Assembly (NCBI GenBank): GCA_949283205.1
Contig: CASDSD010000032.1
Location: forward strand, 1-47,004
From: an uncultured Alistipes sp.
Lineage (GTDB): Bacteria > Bacteroidota > Bacteroidia > Bacteroidales > Rikenellaceae
DNA: 47,004 bases
Direction: 5' to 3'
Shown here: piece by piece, positions 41,821 to 47,004 of the stretch
Numbering within the stretch: position 1 is the stretch's first letter
Layout: each line of letters opens with the position of its first letter
Notes under the pieces: generated by a model
Told to the model about the DNA's origin: nothing
Database searches by the model: none
Seen by the model: only the letters and a program-made list of their open reading frames with translations
Translations under genes and position numbers: made by a program

Positions 41821-41861
41821 AATCGTCCCGACCTCTTTCCGGAAGTCGGGACGATTTTTAT
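41821..41861. terminator. Bidirectional terminator between the S8 protease gene and fmt
   Basis: A perfect 12-bp stem (AATCGTCCCGAC at 41821-41832, complement at 41845-41856) with a T-run on the plus strand and TTCTTTTTG on the minus strand. Confidence 0.92.
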
Positions 41862-41874
41862 CATTCCGTACGGC

Positions 41875-42849
41875 CTATTCGCAATGGTATGTATCGAGGT
41901 CCTTCAACCCGAGCAGCAGATCGCGGTTGCCCATGCGGCGCTTGCCGGCCATCTGCATCGAGAGGATATGCACCACACCGTCGGCACACGTCACGGCGAT
42001 GCTCTCGCGGCCGTCGCAGAGGATACGTCCCGTCGCGCCGGCATTCTCCCGCGCCTCGAAGCGCACCTCGAAGACCTTGGCCGAGGTCTGCTCCTCCACC
42101 CCGTCGCGCATGCGGCTCATGGACATCCACGCCGCAGGATATGGCGACAGTCCGCGCACGAAATCGACAATGCGGCGGCCTGGCCAGCTCCAGTCAATGC
42201 GGCAATCCTCCTTGAATATCTTGGGCGCAGGACGCAGAGTCGCCTCGTCCACATGCATCTGTTCGATCGGAGTATAGTCGCCCGAAGCGATCTTGTCCAC
42301 AGTCTCCGTAACAAGGCGGCAGCCCTCGTGCATGAGTTTGTCGTACATCGTGCCCACGGTATCATCCGCGCCGATGGGCATCTCCGACTGTGCGATTATA
42401 GCCCCCTTGTCTATCTCGTGGTTCAGCAGGAACGTCGTCACGCCCGTGCGGGTCTCACCGTTGATTATGGCCCAGTTTATCGGCGCCGCACCGCGGTATT
42501 GCGGCAGCAGCGAGGCGTGCAGGTTGAACGTCCCGTAACGCGGCATCGCCCATATCACCTCGGGCAGCATGCGGAATGCTATCACTATGCCCAGATCGGG
42601 CTGCAGCGCACGCATCGCCTCGACAAATTCGGGCGCCTTGAGTTTTTCGGGCTGCAGCACGGGCAGTCCCAGTTCGCGCGCGGCGACCTTCACGTCGCTC
42701 TCGTGCATCTTCTGCCCGCGGCCTGCGGGTTTGTCGGGAGCCGTAACCACGGCAACAACATTATACCCCTCCTCCACGAGCCGCCGCAGCGACGGCACGG
42801 CGAATTCGGGCGTTCCCATGAATACTATACGGAGTTCCTTTCCTGTCAT
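41875..42849 (-). CDS. fmt: Methionyl-tRNA formyltransferase
   Basis: A 324-residue enzyme that formylates initiator Met-tRNA with 10-formyl-tetrahydrofolate. It opens LRIVFMGTPEFAVPSLRRL. The catalytic residues fit: N109 and H111 in FNLHASLLPQYRG and D147 in HEIDKGAI. A C-terminal OB-fold-like domain follows (about 210-324). The start at 42849 is chosen over the frame that opens at 42900 because of family alignment. It follows the LptF/G gene by 102 bp on the same strand. Confidence 0.96.
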   Translation of the reverse strand: MTGKELRIVFMGTPEFAVPSLRRLVEEGYNVVAVVTAPDKPAGRGQKMHESDVKVAARELGLPVLQPEKLKAPEFVEAMRALQPDLGIVIAFRMLPEVIWAMPRYGTFNLHASLLPQYRGAAPINWAIINGETRTGVTTFLLNHEIDKGAIIAQSEMPIGADDTVGTMYDKLMHEGCRLVTETVDKIASGDYTPIEQMHVDEATLRPAPKIFKEDCRIDWSWPGRRIVDFVRGLSPYPAAWMSMSRMRDGVEEQTSAKVFEVRFEARENAGATGRILCDGRESIAVTCADGVVHILSMQMAGKRRMGNRDLLLGLKDLDTYHCE

Positions 42850-42951
42850 GATATATAAACAAAATGCTTGTTGAGACAATATTTCACCATACAGCCCCAC
42901 CTGTGGCTGTCATATCGCAAGCCGTCCCGCAGAGAGGCCTGCCGTTGGATC

Positions 42952-44457
42952 CTACCGACGTCCGAAACGGTGCTTGAGCGCCACAATACATGCACCGATG
43001 CGTGATGTAACCGGCTCAAGCCGCTGTTTTATCTTGAGATACTTGCCGTGGTACCAGTCCGTATCGAGCAGCGACGAGTCCTTCGTACCCTTTATCATCA
43101 GATATACCGCTATCGGGGAGAGAACGAAGGTCGAGATCCACATGCCCATGAACGAACTCCACGTACCCTCCTTGGCCATCTTCTCGCCCGAGATGCTGAT
43201 GATGTAATATATGAGGAAGAAGGCTATCGAGATGACGATGGGCATACCCAGACCGCCCTTGCGGATGATCGCCCCGAGAGGCGCACCGATAAGGAAGAAT
43301 ATCAGTACCGATACGGGCAATGCCAGCTTGCGGTGCCAGTCGGCCTTGCTGCGGTAGAGCTGGTTGAGGGCATCCTTCGCGGCCGTCTCGTCAAAGGAGA
43401 ACGAGTTACGCGAGTTGAGCGCTATGGTGCGGGCGGAGTTCCACAGCGAACTCTTTTCCCGAACGCTCAACGTCTTCACCGAGTCGATAATATAGGCATC
43501 CCTGAACCCGCTCTTGTCCCTGCGCAGCGAATCGGGCAGCCGCAGAACCTGTATGTCGCGGGCGAAGATATTGTCCCGCAACAACGGTTCGTACGACTTG
43601 GAGGTCATGGCCACCACCGCCTCGTCGAGAGAATCTATGTCGTGCTGCAACTCGACAATCGTCTTGGCCTGCGAGCTGCGGATCATCTCGTTGCCGTCCG
43701 AACGCTGGAAATCGAACCCGTCCATGGGGATTTTCGCCTCCTGGATATCGAAACGGTCGTGACGCATGGCATTCTTCGTATACCACTGGTTGTTGCGCGT
43801 CTGCTCGTAGTTCTCACCGTCGTAAAGCGTCACGTGCAGGAACTTCTTGTCCGGCGTAAGGCGTATGTAGCCCGTCTTGGCGATGGTCGTGGTCATATTG
43901 CCGTTCGCGGCACGGTTGTCATAGATCAGTACGCCCGTGAGCAGCCCCGTCTGCGGATCCTGATGCTCGACACGGATGCTCATATTGTCTATGCCGTCGA
44001 AGAAGAGCCCGTCGTGGAACTCCAGCACCTGCTTCTGGCGCCGGATATCGTATATGATCATCGACATCTGCTTGTAGGCGTACGGCACAAGGTTGTTTAC
44101 CACGAAAAAACTCCCTATAGAGATGAACACCGCCACGATAATCAGCGGCTTCATGATCTTCATGAGCGACATTCCGGCCGACTTCATCGCCAGCAGTTCG
44201 TAGTTCTCGCCCAGATTTCCCATGGTCATGATCGCCGCCAGCAGCATCGCCAGCGGCAGTCCCATCGGGATCATGTTGATCGTGGCATAGCTTATGAGTT
44301 CGATGATGACGCCCGCATCGAGACCCTTGCCCACCAGCTCGTCGATGTAACGCCACACGAAATTCATCATCAGCACGAAGGTAATGATGAAGAAGGTGAG
44401 GATGAGCGGCCCGAGGTAGGATTTCAGTACCAGCTTATGTATGGTTTTGAGTCGCAT
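42952..44457 (-). CDS. LptF/LptG-family lipopolysaccharide export permease
   Basis: A 501-residue YjgP/YjgQ-type inner-membrane protein. Three spans at the N-terminus (about 15-35, 60-80, 103-122), a long outer beta-jellyroll region (about 125-365) and three spans at the C-terminus (VSVLIFFLIGAPLGAIIRKG and after). The family is about 360 residues in E. coli; the extra length is in the outer region, as in other Bacteroidota. It pairs with LptB to lift LPS from the inner membrane. The first 23 bp overlap the 3' end of znuB. LptF versus LptG cannot be decided. Confidence 0.9.
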   Translation of the reverse strand: MRLKTIHKLVLKSYLGPLILTFFIITFVLMMNFVWRYIDELVGKGLDAGVIIELISYATINMIPMGLPLAMLLAAIMTMGNLGENYELLAMKSAGMSLMKIMKPLIIVAVFISIGSFFVVNNLVPYAYKQMSMIIYDIRRQKQVLEFHDGLFFDGIDNMSIRVEHQDPQTGLLTGVLIYDNRAANGNMTTTIAKTGYIRLTPDKKFLHVTLYDGENYEQTRNNQWYTKNAMRHDRFDIQEAKIPMDGFDFQRSDGNEMIRSSQAKTIVELQHDIDSLDEAVVAMTSKSYEPLLRDNIFARDIQVLRLPDSLRRDKSGFRDAYIIDSVKTLSVREKSSLWNSARTIALNSRNSFSFDETAAKDALNQLYRSKADWHRKLALPVSVLIFFLIGAPLGAIIRKGGLGMPIVISIAFFLIYYIISISGEKMAKEGTWSSFMGMWISTFVLSPIAVYLMIKGTKDSSLLDTDWYHGKYLKIKQRLEPVTSRIGACIVALKHRFGRR

Positions 44458-45280
44458 CGGCCGATTTCTTGCTTCGCAAAGTTAACAGTTTTACCGCAAT
44501 CAACGCTATGGTGAGGGTAAATATTATGCTGGCGCCGGGCGGCACCTCGAGATTGTAGCTTATCCACAGCCCGATGACGGCTCCCGCCACGGCAATGACG
44601 GCGGCACGCCGCGTGATGGCCGCATACGACTTGGAGAGAGCGTTGGCCGTGACGGCGGGGATGGTAAAGAGCGAGAGTAGCAGCACGATACCCATGACGC
44701 GTATCGACAGCACGATCGTCAGGGCTACAACCACCGCCATAACGTATGAGGCGGTGCGTGTCGCTATGCCCTGGCTCGCGGCAAAGTCGCGGTCGAAGGC
44801 CAGATACATCACGGGGCGCCACCACAGGATGGCTCCCACGACGCAGCACAGTGTCAGCAGACCGAGCGTGGCCACGTCGCGCGTGGTGACCGTGACGATG
44901 CTGCCGAACATGTAGCTCGACAGGTCGCCCGACGTGTATCCGGGCGTGAGGCTCATGAACAGCGCGCCCACGGCCATGCCTACGGACCAGATGATGCCTA
45001 TGGCCGAATCCTCGCGTATGCGGCCGCGGTCGCCCGCCCACTCGATGCCTATGGCCGAGAGTACGGCGAAGACCATCGCCCCGGCTATGGGGTTCGTCCC
45101 CATGTAGACCGCGATTCCGAGACCGCCGAACGAAGCGTGCGTGACACCCCCGCATAGGAATACCATACGCCGCGACACGACATAGGTGCCGACAATGCCG
45201 CACGTGATGCCGGCGAAAACGGCCGCCAGAAAGGCGTTCATAAGGTATCCGTAGCGGAATATGTCGTAGAAAAAATCCAT
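44435..45280 (-). CDS. znuB: Metal ABC transporter permease (ABC-3 family)
   Basis: A 281-residue inner-membrane permease of the ABC-3 family with about eight spans: FAGITCGIVGTYVVSRRMVF, GVTHASFGGLGIAVYMGTNP and the late IVLLLSLFTIPAVTANALS are its landmarks. No ATPase or binding protein gene is beside it. The most likely partners are znuA and znuC at 5600-7333. It has its own near-ideal promoter (45312-45343) and heads a run with the LptF/G gene and fmt. Metal type is inferred from the partners. Confidence 0.88.
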   Translation of the reverse strand: MDFFYDIFRYGYLMNAFLAAVFAGITCGIVGTYVVSRRMVFLCGGVTHASFGGLGIAVYMGTNPIAGAMVFAVLSAIGIEWAGDRGRIREDSAIGIIWSVGMAVGALFMSLTPGYTSGDLSSYMFGSIVTVTTRDVATLGLLTLCCVVGAILWWRPVMYLAFDRDFAASQGIATRTASYVMAVVVALTIVLSIRVMGIVLLLSLFTIPAVTANALSKSYAAITRRAAVIAVAGAVIGLWISYNLEVPPGASIIFTLTIALIAVKLLTLRSKKSADATQNHT

Positions 45281-45311
45281 CGCTTGCGCACTGCTCCGAT
45301 TTTGACGTCCG

Positions 45312-45343
45312 CAAATTTACTTCAAATATCGGATTGCATCAAA
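45312..45343 (-). promoter_or_regulatory. Promoter of znuB
   Basis: On the minus strand TTTG (45340-45343), 20 bp, TAAATTTG (45312-45319): consensus. It starts transcription about 25 nt before the start codon. Confidence 0.8.
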
Positions 45344-45391
45344 AGTTTTTCCAATTACGGCAACTTTTTATAATTTCGCACGATATTAGCG

Positions 45392-46702
45392 ATGAAAAAA
45401 GTTATGGAAAAACGTCGTGTCAGTTTCCACACGCTGGGCTGCAAAATGAATTTCTCGGAGAGTTCGACCCTCGCCCGCATGTTCGAGGAGGGCGGCTTCG
45501 AGCGTGCCGCCTCGTGCGTTGGCGCCGACGTATGCGTCATCAACAGCTGCTCGGTCACCGAACACGCCGACAAGAAATGCCGCAACCTCATCCGCCGCAT
45601 ACACCGCCTCAACCCCACCGCCATAATCGCCGTCACGGGATGCTACGCACAGCTCAAACCGCAGGAAATAGCCGCCGTCGAAGGCGTGGACATAGTGCTG
45701 GGAAACAACTATAAAGGCGATTTATATCAACGCGTGCTGGAGCTGTCGGGCAAGGGCCGCGCCCGGATCTACAGCTGCGACACGGAGTCGCTCACACGTT
45801 TCTTCGCCGCCTTCTCGTCGGGCGACCGCACGCGTTCGTTCCTCAAGGTGCAGGACGGCTGCGACTACAAGTGCGCATACTGCACCATACACTATGCCCG
45901 CGGCTCGAGCCGCAACATGCCAATAGCCGATCTGGTGGCCGAGGCCGAGACCCTCGCCGCAGCCGGAACAAGGGAGATTGTGGTTACGGGAATCAATACG
46001 GGGGATTTCGGCCGCACTACGGGAGAGAAGTTTATAGACCTCATACGGGCCCTCGACGCCGTCCAGGGCATCGAACGCTACCGCATCTCGTCGATCGAGC
46101 CGAACCTGCTCACCGACGGGATCATCGAGTTCTGCGCCTCGTCCCGTAAATTCCAACACCACTTCCACATACCCCTGCAGAGCGGATCGGACCGCATTCT
46201 GGCAGCCATGCGCCGCCGCTACACGTCTGCGAAATTTGCCGACCGTATTTGCAAGGTGCGCTCGCTCATGCCCGACGCCTTCATAGGGATAGACGTAATC
46301 ACCGGATTCCCTGGCGAAACGGAGGAGGACTTCATGCAGACATACACCCTGCTGGAGTCGCTCGCACCATCATACCTCCACATATTCCCCTTCTCGGAGC
46401 GCCCCGGCACCCCCGCCGTGGATATGCCCGGCAAGGTCCCGGCAGCGGTATCGACCGAACGGGCCGCGCGTCTCGAAGCCCTGTGCCGGAGGTTGCATCA
46501 CGACTTCTGCGCCCGATATGCGGGCAGCGAGGCCGAAGTGCTCTTCGAAAGCACCATGCGCGGCGGCATGATGTTCGGATACACGGGCAACTACATCCGT
46601 GTGAAGGTACCCTACCGCCGCGACCTGATAAACCGCATCTGCCGCGTGCGGCTGACCTCCGTGGACGAGGCGGGTGACGCCGTGGCCGAGATTCTGGAAT
46701 AG
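45392..46702 (+). CDS. mtaB: tRNA t6A37 methylthiotransferase (MtaB type)
   Basis: A 436-residue radical-SAM methylthiotransferase. The N-terminal cluster ligands are C17, C53 and C84 (TLGCKMNFSESS, INSCSVTEHAD, TGCYAQ); the radical-SAM motif is C157-C161-C164 (GCDYKCAYCTIHYARG); a C-terminal TRAM-like part follows. It adds a methylthio group to t6A at tRNA position 37. MiaB is less likely from the HTLGCKMN opening and length. An ATG at 45404 is an alternative start. It is divergent from znuB, with a one-mismatch -7 element (TAATTTCG) at 45371-45378. Confidence 0.93.
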   Translation: MKKVMEKRRVSFHTLGCKMNFSESSTLARMFEEGGFERAASCVGADVCVINSCSVTEHADKKCRNLIRRIHRLNPTAIIAVTGCYAQLKPQEIAAVEGVDIVLGNNYKGDLYQRVLELSGKGRARIYSCDTESLTRFFAAFSSGDRTRSFLKVQDGCDYKCAYCTIHYARGSSRNMPIADLVAEAETLAAAGTREIVVTGINTGDFGRTTGEKFIDLIRALDAVQGIERYRISSIEPNLLTDGIIEFCASSRKFQHHFHIPLQSGSDRILAAMRRRYTSAKFADRICKVRSLMPDAFIGIDVITGFPGETEEDFMQTYTLLESLAPSYLHIFPFSERPGTPAVDMPGKVPAAVSTERAARLEALCRRLHHDFCARYAGSEAEVLFESTMRGGMMFGYTGNYIRVKVPYRRDLINRICRVRLTSVDEAGDAVAEILE

Positions 46703-46832
46703 AGCCTTCGGCCGGCAGACGCAAACCTGAAAAAGCGGGTGAAGACATGGCCGCAACGTCGCTGCCGCCCCTCCATATCCGCACCATACGGGTACGGTTC
46801 GGCAGAATCAAATCCGAAAACTTTGTTTTCGA

Positions 46833-46864
46833 TTTGTCTCGGCGCCCGACTTTTACTATATTTG
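46833..46864 (+). promoter_or_regulatory. Promoter of the truncated gene at the window edge
   Basis: TTTG (46833-46836), 20 bp, TATATTTG (46857-46864): a consensus Bacteroidota promoter, 23 bp before the ATG at 46888. Confidence 0.8.
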
Positions 46865-46887
46865 TACGAAAGTACGCATAAAAAATT

Positions 46888-47004
46888 ATGACAGGTATTC
46901 GCAAAAGAGTGACTATCGGATTTTTGAGCATCGTCGCTTTGCTCTTCTTTTCAGGGTTGGTATCGCTCTTCGAACTCAGTCACATGAGCAACGACATCGA
47001 AGCA
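46888..47004 (+). CDS. N-terminus of a probable sensor histidine kinase (cut by window end)
   Basis: Only the first 39 codons are inside the window. A short basic start (MTGIRKRVTIGF) and one hydrophobic span (SIVALLFFSGLVSLFEL) are followed by SHMSNDIEA. This resembles the N-terminus of Bacteroidota HAMP-type sensor histidine kinases that I recall, but no catalytic domain is visible, so the call is tentative. Confidence 0.45.
   Translation, partial: MTGIRKRVTIGFLSIVALLFFSGLVSLFELSHMSNDIEA

Noticed and set aside
43048-44514. 488-codon plus-strand frame over the LptF/G gene
   Set aside because: Antisense shadow without hydrophobic pattern or motifs; the minus strand has the expected membrane spans.
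1-47004. CRISPR arrays, tRNA/rRNA genes, insertion sequences
   Set aside because: Looked for in the intergenic gaps by eye; no direct-repeat array, cloverleaf, rRNA core sequence or transposase was recognised.

Overview
The window looks like chromosomal DNA of a GC-rich anaerobic Bacteroidota, most likely a gut Bacteroidales close to Alistipes/Rikenellaceae. The phylum call rests on many promoters with the Bacteroidota -7 element TAnnTTTG (often with a TTTG-like -33 element 19-20 bp upstream), weak Shine-Dalgarno sequences, several lipoproteins, a ferredoxin-dependent 2-oxoacid oxidoreductase, a murTKQ-type operon as known from Tannerella, and the serC-serA-DUF1015 block. The genus is an inference from GC content and gene complement. 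I saw no rRNA, tRNA, insertion sequence, CRISPR array or phage module; nearly all of the window is protein coding.

Layout. 0.2-4.1 kb: a Cro/CI-type regulator with a candidate operator, an alpha/beta hydrolase, an ogt-acetyltransferase pair on the minus strand and a divergent GLPGLI-like protein. 4.1-8.5 kb: two DUF1080 (3-keto-disaccharide hydrolase) lipoproteins flanking znuA-znuC. 8.8-15.4 kb: a hydrolytic run of tandem GH43 enzyme, CE1-like esterase, DPP-IV-like S9 peptidase and parallel beta-helix protein, without SusC/SusD. 15.4-17.8 kb: truA convergent with lpd across a shared terminator, with a 46-residue membrane peptide just upstream of lpd. 17.8-22.7 kb: MurNAc transporter, kinase, etherase and a C69 dipeptidase. 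22.9-26.3 kb: a divergent pair of large exported proteins (Tat-exported DUF4832-like, and GH71/GH99-like with a CBM9-like tail).

26.4-31.2 kb: a YggS-type PLP protein, then the minus-strand run yicC-gmk-nadD-DUF3109-M23/LysM peptidase; NadD carries a C-terminal TPR-like extension. 31.7-35.1 kb: serC-serA-DUF1015 behind an AT-rich leader; SerA has lysine where the catalytic histidine is expected. 35.2-38.9 kb: a DUF3298 lipoprotein and the four-subunit korDABC operon. 39.0-41.8 kb: methylglyoxal synthase, an unknown exported protein and an S8 protease. 41.9-45.3 kb, minus strand: znuB-lptF/G-fmt, where znuB is the likely missing permease of the ZnuAC system 37 kb away. 45.4-47.0 kb: mtaB and the first 39 codons of a probable sensor kinase.

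The least described parts are the murTKQ-dipeptidase-micropeptide-lpd run together with the divergent exported glycosidase-like pair, the split zinc transporter, the NadD-TPR fusion and the lysine-type SerA. All functions are read from sequence motifs alone; no search was run.
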